Shown: positions 40,401 through 51,470 of the stretch, piece by piece
How positions within the stretch are numbered: position 1 is the first letter of the stretch
Layout of the letters: every line of letters starts with the position of its first letter
Notes under the pieces: model-generated
Told to the model about the DNA's origin: nothing
The model's database searches: none
What the model saw: only the letters and a program-made list of their open reading frames with translations
Position numbers and translations under genes: made by a program
Source of the DNA: Lagopus muta
Lineage: Eukaryota; Chordata; Aves; Galliformes; Phasianidae
Direction: 5' to 3'
Length of the DNA: 64,000 nucleotides
NCBI RefSeq assembly: GCF_023343835.1
Contig: NC_064437.1
Location: 50,790,972-50,854,971 of the forward strand

Positions 40401-42298
40401 TGTCTTTTCACAATAATTATTTGCTACTACCCAAAATCTTATAGCTGCCTAATTCTTCTCCAACTTACATGTTAAGATTGTAGTTAAGATCTCATTTAGA
40501 ACTTTCCATCTGAGAAAACCAACTCAGTTTTCCTAAATAGTGGATAATAAGAGCCAGTTCCATGCATAGCACACTGCTGAGGTCTGAGAAATCAGCACTT
40601 GCGTGTTCTCAAAATCAGAAGCTCAAAAGCAGACAATGAAAAAGCCCTCATCTTCTGTGTAGGACTTCATAAAACTGAAACCCTTTGTTAAAGGAAGCTA
40701 TATCATGCTGGGTTCAATAGCCTGAGATGGGGAGACCTCTGCAGCACATGCACCCAGGTTCCAGCAGTAATGAGGCTGAAAACATATTCATGTTAGGCGC
40801 ACACACAGAGCACAGACGTATATGTGTAATAATAATGTATTATTATATGTGTATAATATGCATATAATCAACCACACAGGTCAAGACACCGAAGAGCATT
40901 TGTGTGAGCAGTGTCATTCTGCTGCTTATCTTTATGTTATCCTACACTCTTTCTTCCCCAGATCTTATAAATTCATCCCTGCCTTTGGTTCCTCCCCTAA
41001 ATATCCCATAATAAATCCTCTGTCATGTCTCTTTTTTGTGTGTGTGTGTGTCATCTTCATCTTCACTTTTAATGAGCAATGCCAAGATGGTCTTCTGGTA
41101 TGAGGCTACCTGTAGATGCTGGAAGAGTATGCTCTGACAACTCTTGTGTTGGTGTGCTTGTTACTTCTTGTATTTTCCCTGGATGCAAGTTACTTAAGGT
41201 CAAGATTTGTTTGTACCTTTGAGCTTCTTGTCTGCAAGCTTTGATGCTGATAAATGACCATCTGTATTGTCAGATATTTTAGCTCTGTTGACAGTTTTGC
41301 TATGCAGTAAGGGAGAGTGCTCAGCATGTAAGTTTGACTTCGTTAGGCGTTAGGCTAGAAATGTTCTTTCTCTTAGCCTTATTTTCCCAAAAGGAATCTT
41401 ATTCGCTGTGTTTGTGCTTTGTTTTATAGATCGACAGATTGAAATGTCTGCCATTTGATAAGAAATGAGATCAACCTGACACCCGGTCGTTAGACAGAAT
41501 AGTTTATTCTTTTATGTTGTTTTTTTTCCTGATCATTTTCAGATTTCTAGGCCAACTTGTCTTCCATTTGGTAATACACTCACTTTTGTCCCTGTCAGCA
41601 AGGAAAGCTTTTATGGGAAAAGAAAAATACTTAAAATGTCTATGATGTTTTTCCACCATTTTGTTTAAATTTATACCTTTCTTCTTTTCTAAAAGAGGTG
41701 ACTCTGGACATGTTAGTTGTTTACAACTAACAATAAATAAACAATAAATACTATGCAAGCAGTCCATAATTAATTTGAGAAATTTACTGTTCATGGATAT
41801 TAAAAGATCTTTCACATCTTTAGAAACTATCTACTTTTTAAGTTAGTCATTTGATAGTCCTGTAAAATCCAAAATCCATTTTGGAGTTAGTCTACTTAGT
41901 CTTCTTCTTTTTAGAGAAATAGCTCATTTTAAATTTTGTTGAATGCATTTATCAAAGAATAGGCAACATGACTGCTGATGATGGTTCTGTTTTCCTTTGT
42001 TTTACAGGCTGACTATTCAAGAACCTATATTTAATTTTCCTATATTAATTTAATCTGTTTCTGGTATTTTAGCCTGGAGGGTTATGCTTGTTGCATAGTT
42101 CTGATTTCATTGATTTTTCAATTTCTTTTTTTTTTTTTCAGTCTTTTTCCCTCTGTCATTTTCCATTAACTGATGAAAGAATGATAGGCAAACACTAAAT
42201 AGCAGATGAGGACATGTTTCATTCTGGCTGTGTATATATGCTGGGTTTCTGGTAGCACAGGTGGTTCTGGCTCCCTCCTTTCTTATATTGCAACCTCT

Positions 42299-42329
<31 letters not shown>

Positions 42330-45300
42330 CTCTTGATACTATTGCAGCAATACTCTGTAAGGATATCAGCAGATGTATGTCATAATGGCTCATGTTGGGA
42401 CTGTGAGGAAAGTCTGCTTCAGTATCTAAAGTGTGCATAGATAACTAACTGCGTAAACGGGGAAGTGGCAGAGGAACAATGAGAAAACATTTTACTTTTT
42501 ATATACTGCAGCACACACATGTAAAATTGGTGCCCAAGTATTGCTGATGCTTAAATGTGCAATATTTTTAAATGCAGCACAAGCTTTTCAGAATTGCAGT
42601 ACCCTTAATCACTATAGACCAAGTGTTAAATCTGTTTTTTGTCATAAATTCTATATTTACAATTGTACTTTGCATTGTTTCTTCATCAAATTGTTCAGCA
42701 CAGTTTTTTTTCCTTAAAATTGATTAATTTTTGTTTGACTGAAGTGCGAGTGGTTTAACTGGTACTTTAGAACACACTGCAGATTGTAGAGCAGTACAAG
42801 CACAGCCTGATCCAGCCGTAGCAAATGGACATTATCACAATATGACAGCGGTACCTGATCGTCTCCTCTGTTTCATTTGTTTTGTTATGTGAAACCTAGG
42901 AACTATGAAAGTTTATACTCCTAAAACCAATTCTGAAATTAGTGGACAGATTTCAAGAGGCAAATAATGATTGGTGCTTATATTTTTAGCTTTCTTAAAC
43001 ATAGCTGTGTAATACCGTACCTTATTTTGCCTTTCTGCTCAGTTCTTCAATTTTAGTTATCACTTATCAGCCATATTCTTAAGAGCCAGAACAATTCTTA
43101 CTCCATTTTTCCAGTGTTCTTTGAAACGTATACTACTTCTCACATGAGAACTCCGTACTGCTGCCCTATAGATGAAGAATTATTATGGTTTATTTAAAAA
43201 CAAAACAAAACAAAAACAAAACAAAACAAAACAAAAACCTACATAGATCAATAGATGTCTGGACTTAATTAGATATTAAAAAAAAAACCACATAAAATTA
43301 AGCAATTATATTACAAAATGCATGCCATAGCATCTAGGAAAATGCACATTTGTGTGGGTTCAGTCTTTGAGTGCCTCAAGAGCAGCATCATATTCCGAAC
43401 AGCAACTTGGAACACAGGTTCAAAGGTCTTTATGGCCATGTGTATTCCTCTCTAATTTTAGAAACCTTCTCCTCACAGTTTGCCTCCTTCCAAATTTTAA
43501 CATGAAGTTCAGAATCTTCCATGCCTTCCTTACAGATCAGGAGAGCAGGAATTTTATTTCTGACTTGATATACTCCAAGTATATGACTTTTAAATGAAAT
43601 ACCAGATAACCCTTTTTGGATGAGCTGCATGGCACTGAGTTTTGTGCTTTCTTTCTACTTGTTAGTGAAAAGAGACTTGTTTTTTTTGAGGCTATTCTCG
43701 CTCCCTTTTGTCTTTGATCTTCTCACTGGATTATGTGGCACTTAGAGAGAGAATGAAGCAGATTCTACTGGAAAGCAAAAATAGTAGCTGGGTTTTCTTC
43801 AGGTGAAGTTTTTTGCAATGTAAAAGGATATGTAAGTTAATTTTTGCTTTTGTTGTAGTCTTAGGATGTGAAGTGTGACCCATGGATTTGTAGTCGTGTG
43901 TCTTTTCAGTATTCTAGTGATGGTCTTATTTTTTAGTGTGCACAGAATTGCAATGAAGTATCTGGTAAATCCATCCAGTCTGTCCCAATTTCCTATTTGT
44001 TCTTCTGTGTGCTACGAAGTCTTTTAGAAAGTTGTTCAGAATTAAACAGCATCTACTGGAATGTCAGTTATATGAGTAAGTTTGGATCTTTCTGCAAGCA
44101 GAAGCAGAGAGATACTTTTAATTAACAGATAAAATTTCATTTAATGAATGAAGCACATGCAGAATATCAGTTACTGAAATTAGTCTTTATATTACTGAAA
44201 TTGTTGACTATTCACAACTAATTTTCATTCTTACCTTAACAGTTTGGATTTAGATGGAGACATCAGAGGGAAGTAATTTCAGGAAAAGGTAATCCTCCCT
44301 TTCATTTTATATTACATTTCACTGTGGCTATTGCTTTTATTGCTTCTTTTCAGCATAATTTTGTTTGACTGTATTTGACAATTTATACTAATAAGTGTAT
44401 CAAATGGTAATAAATCAATGTAGCTTTTAACTTCTCTGTTCTATTCTCCATAGCTCTAGCGAGCATACTGATCTACATAAAGAAAAATTCTACATCAAGA
44501 AAAATTATAACTTTCAGAGTAAACTGGTTCTGAAAGCTTCAGTGAGAATTGTTATCATGTCTTCCAGTCCCATCTCTAAATCAGTGACTTATTCTTGCTG
44601 ATTCTCTAAGGGAGCTCATTTCCGTGGTCCCCATTTCAGTGCTGTGGGGCACAAACTTTCAAGTAACTGAACAAGCAAGTAAATTATACGAATATAGTGC
44701 TGTTCCTGTGGTAGGATGCTCGTACACGTGTGCAGTTTTCGGCAGTCATGTATGCACGTGTGAGAAAAATGAATGCTGTGACCCTGTGGATTGGAAAAGA
44801 TCAGTAAACTAATGAACTGGTCATGGGAAGCTGCCGCTTGCTGTGGGTCGCAGCACTGAGCGGCGTTGCCTCCCGCCACGGGGGGGCACAAGAGCCTCGC
44901 GCTGCCTGGCGTGCCAGTTGAAGCGGTCACTTTGGAAGGATGTGGCTAATGCCATCCTGTGCTCTTCCCTCCAATAAAGGAGGAATAGAAATTGCTTTAA
45001 TTGAAGTGTAGCAAAACTTTAATACCTTGCCTTAATCTGATCGGCTGTGAATGGGTGGTGATTCACATTTTAAAAAAGGAATGTGTGTGCTAAATTTAGC
45101 TGGGACAGTAATAGTGGTGCTGAGAACCTCTGGGTTATAGTTTGAAGGCAGTGTATGGTTGTGTATGTTTGATTGCTTTGCTTTCCACAGTATGTAAGCT
45201 TTGTAAGCATGACATGTAAGGTCATGTATAAATGATTGCAGATGGTATAGATTCCTGATAACCACACCTTCCGTAGTGTCAAACATATTTAATGTTTATG

Positions 45301-48300
45301 AATTCAAAGCTTACAGTGTGAGTGTTGTTTTATTTGGTTCAAGTGTTACAGTGCAAGTGGTTTTGTGTTGCAGAACTGAAGTATCTGAGGACACTGGCAA
45401 TCCATTAGTTAGAAGCTTAAGGAGAATGTTCCCAGGTTAATCGTTTCACACGGTCCTGCTTGTGAGCCTATTAATGTAGATCCTTATTGCGAGCTCTGCA
45501 GACAAATTAGTCTTCTGCAAAGTGAATATATGAATCCCTATTAATGCAGTGTGGGGAATTCGGTGATGTAAACAACATTGACTGTGTGTATATTGTTTTA
45601 AAATTAGTGTTGTGTTTAATATAATAAACCCAAGAAAGTATTTCAAGCTATTGCATGCTTTTTCACAGACTTGGCTTTCTTTTTTTAAGTATTGTATTTC
45701 CTTTTCCTAAAAGTAAAATGTTTATGAAAGGTCAGTAGAATACAAGTTGCTAGGTTAACTTGTAGGTTAATAAAAGTATGGGCATCTTCTTTGTGCATCA
45801 AATGGTTTGATGTCACTAGAAATCTGTGTCTAAATTGCAACTTCTTTGCAAGGATGCAATATTGGATGAGCATGATTGTTTTGTCACTTTGTATCAGTTA
45901 TTGTTTCCTCAGATTTAATTTTAGCTCTGGACTTTTTTCTTTGAAAAAAAGTAAGAAGCAAAAGCTGAGCAAAACCAGAAACCCTAAACTTATTCACATT
46001 AATCACTGAACCATGTTTGTTTTTTTTTTTTATCTTTATAAAAGGTCAGTTTTCTTGTGGAAATAAAGACTGTGATGTCAAAGAAGGCCTGAAAAGCTGG
46101 GAGGTGAATTTTGGTTACATTGAATATGGTGAAAAGAGGAATGCACTTGTGAAACTGAGTAAGTCTGAAAAAGTTTACATATCCTTAAAAGAAGACAAAT
46201 ATCTTGAAAAGCTGTGGAATTAGACCCAGTTTTGATGAGAACAGTTCATGCAAAGTGGAAAACTTCAGAGCAGCGATCATTTAGTGAGAAGTAGTATATT
46301 ATAGTGGTCTTGACTTAGCAAGATTGACTACTATTGTTATTTATGACAGAGTAGTTGAGCACCTCATCGTGTATCATTCTTGATGTGGTAAAATGAATTG
46401 CAAGGAAAGTTTAATCATATTCATTGTTTAATCAATTATGTGGCTTAGAAGTTTTTGGGGCTTAGGAATAGTAAAGTTTATGCACATCTTCAGCTCAGCT
46501 GATTTTATTTTTCATTGTTATGTTTTCTTCCAAAAGTTTAGCTTTTGGAAGAAATTTTGATAAATTACTACTTTTTTTATTAATGCTTCTTGAGTGGGAT
46601 TTTCTTATTCAGTATATTTTGCAATGTTCATCAGGTAATTAAACTTACAACAATTTACACGGTTTTTCTGTGAAAAAGAGGCTTAGGATGATTTTTCTTT
46701 TGTGCACAAAACACTCCAAGGTGGCAGCACTTGTTTGCTGGTGAAGCTCTCAGAGATTTGTGGATCTTCAGTGTAAGTGTAGAACAATTTGATCTGTTCA
46801 CAAAGATCCATGGAATTTGATGTCTGTACATGAGAAGCACTGATATTTTTTTAGAAGAATTGTCAGTGCTAAACCTGTAATCTTTCTCCAGGTTCAGTAA
46901 AATCTAGGGTTGTACTGTAAATATTTATTGTGCTATTTTTCTTAACCATGCCTACAATTACATTGGAATTCAGTTTTGTAGGAAAATCTACTCAAATTGG
47001 AAAATAGTGTTGTATCTAGTTTTATGTGTTTACTGTCAAGTTTTGTTAGTTGTGCTCATCAGACACATGACTGTGGTGTTCTCATTCTCTCTTTTTCAGG
47101 AGTATGTCCAGAATGTGCTTATAAACTAAACTTTCAACACAGGTAATGAAGTATTTTGGAAATATGAGGGTTTAATTATTAATAGGCTCTGTTTTAGAGT
47201 ACGTATGAAGGCATTATCCTGTCACCATTGAGAGTTAGGTATTTTTGTGCTAATAAAATTATGAAACTCACCAAACAAGAGGAATCCTCCAAATAAGTTT
47301 CCTTGGGTTACTTTCATCCCAATGGTTATTTTTCTTTTCTGAAAGTTTTTGCAAAGCATTGTAATTTTTCATTTTCTCTCTTACTCTGTTTAAGAGCTGG
47401 AAAGCTTTTCCTTTCCTAAACAATAGGATGGCATGTCTAGATGTGTATGTCTCTGAAAGTTAATCTATTTTGAATAGTAATTTGTACTCAATTTCATAGT
47501 AGTTCTGTGCAGGTATGTTTTAAGTAATGGAGATTTGTTTATCTTGCTTCTCTTTGGAACTAAAATAACAAAACCTCTTGAATTCAGAACAAACGTAATT
47601 AAGAATATTTTCTCTTTGTCAGTTTCAAAGCTTAACATAGAAATAATTTTCCTGACTTTTATTTAAGCAAACAGGAAAAAGTGGCTTAGGTTCATACAGT
47701 AAGCCTACGTTTGTAAGTTGAAAATAAAAATACGTGTGTTCTCGGTTTGTAGCATGTTCTTAGCCTTGAGATTCTCCTTCCTCAGCTTTTATTGCTACTA
47801 AATATTAAGAAAAAAATAAAAAATCCATATTACTTCTGTTTTGCTCATTTCATATATACAAGATCACTTGTTACATAAAAAACAATCAATATAAATTTAG
47901 CACCTTATATGATTATTTGCTTTATTTAATGCTTGACTTCCAATTCACTGTTTTCCTTGTCTACATCAGAGTTGCTTTAACAGCTTTAGTATTTCCTGTC
48001 CTTTATGTTCAGCTGTGGAGATCTAATACTGCTATAGCAGTTTTCATTTTTAGCTTAAAAATTTAAATAGTGACAAGTTTAAGAATTTAAGTTTCAGAAA
48101 TGTAGCTTTTATTATTATTTTTTTTTTTTAAGGAGGGAAGAAGTCAAAGCAAGCAAGAAAACAGGCACAGCTGTACGGAACTCTAAACAACCAAAAATTA
48201 AGAAGACAAAATTTTCTCATTCAAGAAAAAAGAAGTCAGAAAAAAAGACCTATGGAGGTAAACATAAATTTTAAACCTTGAATTTTGAAAATATTCCAAA

Positions 48301-50717
48301 AAAGTTAGTTGAATATTAATTTTACCATATGTAGATAGCATATGTAAATATGCAGCTGTTTCCACACTGTATAATGTAGGTGGTCAAAAAGGTAATTTTT
48401 TTTTAACCTAAGAAAAGATAAATTTCTTACATTTTATAGAGAGCAATAGCCATGTGAAAAACATTTATTGCAACAAAAAATTGTCCAAGTCTTGGGCATT
48501 TCATTAGACTGTACATTGTCCAAGGATTGGAAGTTGTATACTGTGAACAGTTCTGAAGTATTGGAATTCCTTAAGACTTTGGAGTTGAAAACCTTTTGGA
48601 AATGTAAGATAACCTTTTTGCACTACAGATCTTTGGATAACTTATTTGAGCTCAAACAGGCGACCTTTCAACTCACGAAAAAAAAATGTTTTTGCTTCAG
48701 TGTTTACTTTCTTTTTTTGAATGTATGGTGTGTGTATGCATGTGCAACATGTTTATGTGTAATTTATTGTGATAGATGTATCCTTTGTAAACACTGTAAG
48801 ATAAACACTGTAAGATAAAAGATAAAACCAAGATAAGCTCACTGTTTTTTAAATGCTGTTTATTTCTAGATGAGGTTTCTTCAGAAGATTCAGATACTTC
48901 TGATAAAGGTAAAGTGTTTGAATATCTTCTGAATCTTGTTATATTTGATAAGGTGGTAAGAAAACTATGTTGAAAACAAGCAGAAATAGATGGGTCAGCA
49001 TAATTACTTGGAAGTCTTGGAGGAAAACTAATGGATTTTGAGAAGAAAATGTTTTAAATTTAAGCAAGGAAGAAAATTGTGGGTGGATGATAAAATGAAA
49101 ATAGTCATAAAAATAAGGGTCTAGGTTGTTCCAGGAAAGAGTAGACGGTGCAACTACATGGTACACGAATATGTGCTATGTAAAGAACTTTTCTAATTAG
49201 TAACTACTACTATTACTTTTACTGAACAACACAAATAAGTGTTCAACTCAAAATGTTAATAGGAGAGCACTGGGAGAAGAAACTATGCCGAATAAATTCT
49301 AGGCTTTAGCCTGAGTCTTTTGCAGCTACCACTATTACTGTCTCAGAGACCCATTGCAGATAGATGTGCTGAGTCTCAGTGACTCTGTAGGCAGTGGTTA
49401 TCTTGCCTATATCTCAGTAATTCCAGTCCCTACTTCTTTTTAAGATGAAATAAGCCTCATCTTTTGGACATCTTAATTCTTGTTGCAGACTCTTTGGAAA
49501 GATCTGAGTGTTTCTGTTGATGCTCTGTTGTGTCATATACTTTTGAGAATGGCCTGTACAGATGCAGGAAGACCCAAAACAGTTTTCTGCTGACTCAAGT
49601 CATGCCCAAATTCTGTATAGAAAGTTTTCAGGTTTTTTTAAGTCAAGAGATTTCTAATAATGAGATTTTAATTTTCTTTTCTACCCTTCTCTATAGTTAT
49701 ATGGAACAGTTAGGCACTAATTGATAGTTTGTTGCAATTTCACTGATAAGCTGAGGTTGATGAAAGTTGTTCTTCAAGTAGAAAGTAAAGTCATTGATTC
49801 ATTGAACATCACGAGTTTCTATATTGTAATACAAATATATTGTAATTCTGGGTTTGTGATTATGAAGCTTTAATTTTATGAACAAAGTGCAGTGCAGCCT
49901 CTGTGTCAAGATCAGCATTCTGACATGATTGTTGCTATGTTTGGCCAAAGTATCAGTTTAATGGTGTCTAAAAGTCTTCTTGATGTTGTGTTGAGTAAGG
50001 TTGGCAAATGTTTTAGTTTTTGCATCATGCAATATTAATCATGTTATTTATCATCAGGATTACAACGAAATGTTTCTCCTAGCCAACAACTATTAAAAAA
50101 AAAATTGCTGAATTCTTTCAAAGTATATTAGTTAAGCACTCTGAATTTTTTTAACAGATTCAGATAACAGTGATGCACAAGATGGTCCTTCAGATGCTGA
50201 TTTTTGGAAAGGTCCTCTGCAAGAAACAGATGAAAAATCACGGTTAGTTTGAACAACCAGTAAGCTTTTGTCTTGTAGACATATTGTGACCATTCAGAAC
50301 TGCAAAGGCAGAGGCTTTTCCTGAGTATTTTAATGATAGTCTAACATCTAAAGTTGCTTTAAATCTCCTATATATGAACCTAAGAATATTGTTATGTTTT
50401 TTGGTTTGTTTTTTTTTTAACTGGACATATATACAATACCAGAGGAGAAACCTTTATCAAGCAGCTATCTTACCATCTCTGTCTTATCCTGTGCTTGCAT
50501 CCTATTAACCAGTAAATCTTAACAGTCAACTCATTCTGTTGCACAAAAAAAGAAATGTGATGGGCATGCGAATGTAGTGAATAAGTAAAACTTATGTATA
50601 CCAGGTACATACTTTAACCAGAGATCTGCTAAATTTTGTTATCTCCTTGACATATTTCTATTTTTTTTTTACAGAGAGGAAGAGTTTGATGAATATTTTC
50701 AGGACTTGTTTCTCTGA
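28448..50717 (+). CDS. FRA10AC1: FRA10AC1, nuclear splicing-associated protein (14 coding exons)
   Basis: Joined exons: 28448-28477, 32484-32560, 34846-34938, 35024-35069, 37280-37356, 37998-38081, 38553-38637, 44243-44288, 46045-46158, 47100-47142, 48133-48256, 48875-48908, 50158-50242, 50675-50717. Total 981 nt, 326 residues; the human protein is about 315. Every junction keeps phase. Conserved landmarks: GGYDSDFSD near the N-terminus, [60 protein letters not shown], and the acidic tail [13 protein letters not shown]. Cysteines at about 184, 189 (C-x4-C) and 220, 223 (C-x2-C) could bind zinc. A lysine-rich, low-complexity stretch follows (about 232-273), then a Ser/Asp-rich segment. The family (FRA10AC1 domain) is nuclear and has been linked to the spliceosome; human loss causes a neurodevelopmental disorder. 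The start is the ATG in exon 1, with A at -3 and a perfect GTAAGT donor ten codons later; the human-type start Met is not present in exon 2. Intron 4 is U12-type, and the exon 12 acceptor is ambiguous. Confidence 0.95.
29594..29910 (+). repeat. Internal duplication, copy A (FRA10AC1 intron 1)
   Basis: It shares extended, diverged similarity with 35640-35975 in the same orientation: gtagctttcag..., then tatttacctt, ttagtttctg, cagttttgcat, tatctgcct and cttttac in the same order and spacing. Confidence 0.75.
31372..31680 (-). repeat. CR1 retroposon copy, truncated (FRA10AC1 intron 1)
   Basis: The antisense 3' end cacagaatcacagaattgta is followed by ggttggaagggacctccaga and the family-typical cccctgggcagcctgttcca. 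It looks better preserved than the intergenic copies, so possibly a younger subfamily. Confidence 0.9.
32484..32560 (+). CDS. FRA10AC1: FRA10AC1 coding exon 2
   Basis: Acceptor TTGACAG, donor GTAATG. It encodes [20 protein letters not shown] and on to KTK, matching the human N-terminal [11 protein letters not shown]. Where the human start Met lies, this sequence has Ala (GCA). Confidence 0.95.
34846..34938 (+). CDS. FRA10AC1: FRA10AC1 coding exon 3
   Basis: Acceptor TCTTTAG, donor GTATTT. It encodes [20 protein letters not shown] then [10 protein letters not shown], aligning with the human DDLLLQKPFQKEKHGKVAHK segment. Confidence 0.95.
35024..35069 (+). CDS. FRA10AC1: FRA10AC1 coding exon 4
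   Basis: 46 bp, acceptor TTAACAG. It encodes [16 protein letters not shown] and ends in phase 0 at the U12-type donor GTATCCTTT. Confidence 0.95.
35070..37279 (+). other. FRA10AC1: U12-type (minor spliceosome) intron 4 of FRA10AC1
   Basis: The donor GTATCCTTT matches the U12 5' site. TTCCTTAAT at 37259-37267 is a perfect U12 branch site, with its branch A 13 nt before the exon, inside the optimal range. There is no long polypyrimidine tract. Coding phase across the join is 0. The intron is 2,210 bp; it carries one copy of the internal duplication (about 35640-35975) and an A run at about 36775-36798. Confidence 0.92.
35640..35975 (+). repeat. Internal duplication, copy B (FRA10AC1 intron 4)
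   Basis: The partner of 29594-29910, with many substitutions and small indels. It could be two copies of an unrecognised dispersed repeat or an old duplication within the gene. Confidence 0.75.
37280..37356 (+). CDS. FRA10AC1: FRA10AC1 coding exon 5
   Basis: It encodes [20 protein letters not shown] then DFRRS. The donor is [16 protein letters not shown] is identical to human. Confidence 0.96.
37998..38081 (+). CDS. FRA10AC1: FRA10AC1 coding exon 6
   Basis: Acceptor TTTACAG, donor GTACCT. It encodes [20 protein letters not shown] then EDDEADMN, almost identical to human. Confidence 0.96.
38553..38637 (+). CDS. FRA10AC1: FRA10AC1 coding exon 7
   Basis: Acceptor TTTACAG, donor GTACAT. It encodes [20 protein letters not shown] then DLSRYKENK. 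Confidence 0.96.
42301..42329. repeat. T29 mononucleotide run
   Basis: A long T run in FRA10AC1 intron 7, with no recognisable retroposon body on either side. Confidence 0.85.
43199..43238. repeat. (CAAAA)n simple repeat
   Basis: Alternating CAAAA and CAAAAA units over about 40 bp in FRA10AC1 intron 7. Confidence 0.85.
44243..44288 (+). CDS. FRA10AC1: FRA10AC1 coding exon 8
   Basis: 46 bp, acceptor CTTAACAG, donor GTAATC. It encodes [15 protein letters not shown], matching human FGFRWRVEKEVISGK. Confidence 0.95.
46045..46158 (+). CDS. FRA10AC1: FRA10AC1 coding exon 9 (first Cys pair)
   Basis: Acceptor ATAAAAG, donor GTAAGT. It encodes [20 protein letters not shown] then [18 protein letters not shown]. 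It contains the C-x4-C half of the putative zinc site. Confidence 0.97.
47100..47142 (+). CDS. FRA10AC1: FRA10AC1 coding exon 10 (second Cys pair)
   Basis: 43 bp, acceptor TTTTCAG, donor GTAATG. It encodes [18 protein letters not shown] matches human CQEC and completes the Cys pattern. Confidence 0.95.
48133..48256 (+). CDS. FRA10AC1: FRA10AC1 coding exon 11 (lysine-rich)
   Basis: Acceptor TTTTAAG after a T run, donor GTAAAC. It encodes a basic, poorly conserved stretch that ends KKKSEKRPME in phase 0. An A6 run at 48240-48245 makes a one-base length error or variant possible; see the exon 12 ambiguity. Confidence 0.88.
48875..48908 (+). CDS. FRA10AC1: FRA10AC1 coding exon 12 (downstream AG acceptor)
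   Basis: Two acceptors lie 5 nt apart (AG at 48868-48869 and 48873-48874). Only the second joins phase-0 exon 11 to the conserved frame [11 protein letters not shown]. The first, more typical acceptor (ATTTCTAG) would shift the frame. Donor GTAAAG. Confidence 0.75.
50158..50242 (+). CDS. FRA10AC1: FRA10AC1 coding exon 13
   Basis: Acceptor TTAACAG, donor GTTAGT. It encodes [20 protein letters not shown] then LQETDEKS. WKGPLxETDEKS matches human and fixes the frame. Confidence 0.95.
50675..50717 (+). CDS. FRA10AC1: FRA10AC1 terminal coding exon 14
   Basis: The acceptor follows a T10 tract (TTTACAG). It encodes [14 protein letters not shown] and TGA, identical to the human C-terminus apart from the first residue. 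Confidence 0.97.
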
Positions 50718-51470
50718 AACTTGACATTGATGGGGTTTGATTTTTGTTGTTGTTATTGTTGTGAATTGTCAAGATAAGTGTTTGGAAATTCAGTTGTAAG
50801 TAGAGACCAGAGACCTCTTCCCAATAGCATGCCTTTTCTACAGTCACTCCATATGGACCATCTGAGTGAATTGTCTCTGCAGAAGGCTTCAGGGCTGAAA
50901 GTTTTCTTTTTTTCCTTTGTTTTTGAGGAGTAGGCCTGTATACTCATGCAGTACAAGAAATGTACTCAGGAAGAACAAGCTAAAGGTATGTGACAAGGTA
51001 ACATAAAAGTAGGAAGAATATAGAAAAATAAGAACATACTTTATTCTCAGTGCACCACAGGAGATGACTGTTCTTTATTCTATCCCAAATTTCAGCTACT
51101 GCCAGATTATTTCAGATGATTATAATCATTAGTTTAAAAACATATACTTCAAAATACTTGTACTTATAGTTTATTGAACTATAGTTAATAGCTTTAAATG
51201 TATTAGTTGTGTAGACTTTAATATTAAGATATGAATCTGTGTGGCTGCAGATACTGTTAGAGAAGTTCACTTTAGTTAAGCATGTATTTTGCTTGGAATT
51301 TAAGTAAACCATATCTGAAATGTCTCTGGTCTTCCTTAAAAAGCTACGTTCATTATGACCTTGGTTTAAATTTTAGTTATGATATGTTGTAACTGATAAT
51401 TCCACTCATTAATAAAAATCTGAATTGTTCTCAATGTTGTTGACATCTTTGATTTAATAAATAAATAATG
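50718..51470 (+). other. FRA10AC1: FRA10AC1 3' UTR
   Basis: About 700 bp of AU-rich sequence after the stop, up to poly-A signals at 51411 and 51456. A further AATAAA at 52307 could serve a longer transcript. The end is inferred from signals only. Confidence 0.6.
51411..51461 (+). terminator. FRA10AC1 polyadenylation signals
   Basis: AATAAA at 51411-51416 and again at 51456-51461, followed by T/GT-rich sequence, about 700 bp after the stop codon. Confidence 0.6.

Larger units (their letters stand above)
38638..44242. other. FRA10AC1 intron 7, 5.6 kb, non-coding
   Basis: The longest intron in this gene. It holds a T29 run (42301-42329), a TG run (about 41036-41051) and a CAAAA-type repeat (43199-43238). 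No exon or retroposon body is recognised. Confidence 0.6.

Noticed and set aside
44233-44242. TTACCTTAAC before FRA10AC1 exon 8, like a U12 branch site
   Set aside because: The matching donor at 38638 is GTACAT, not a U12 donor, and the A would be too close to the AG.
48468-48818. 116-codon open frame in FRA10AC1 intron 11
   Set aside because: It is AT-rich with no protein similarity and lies between well-supported exons.
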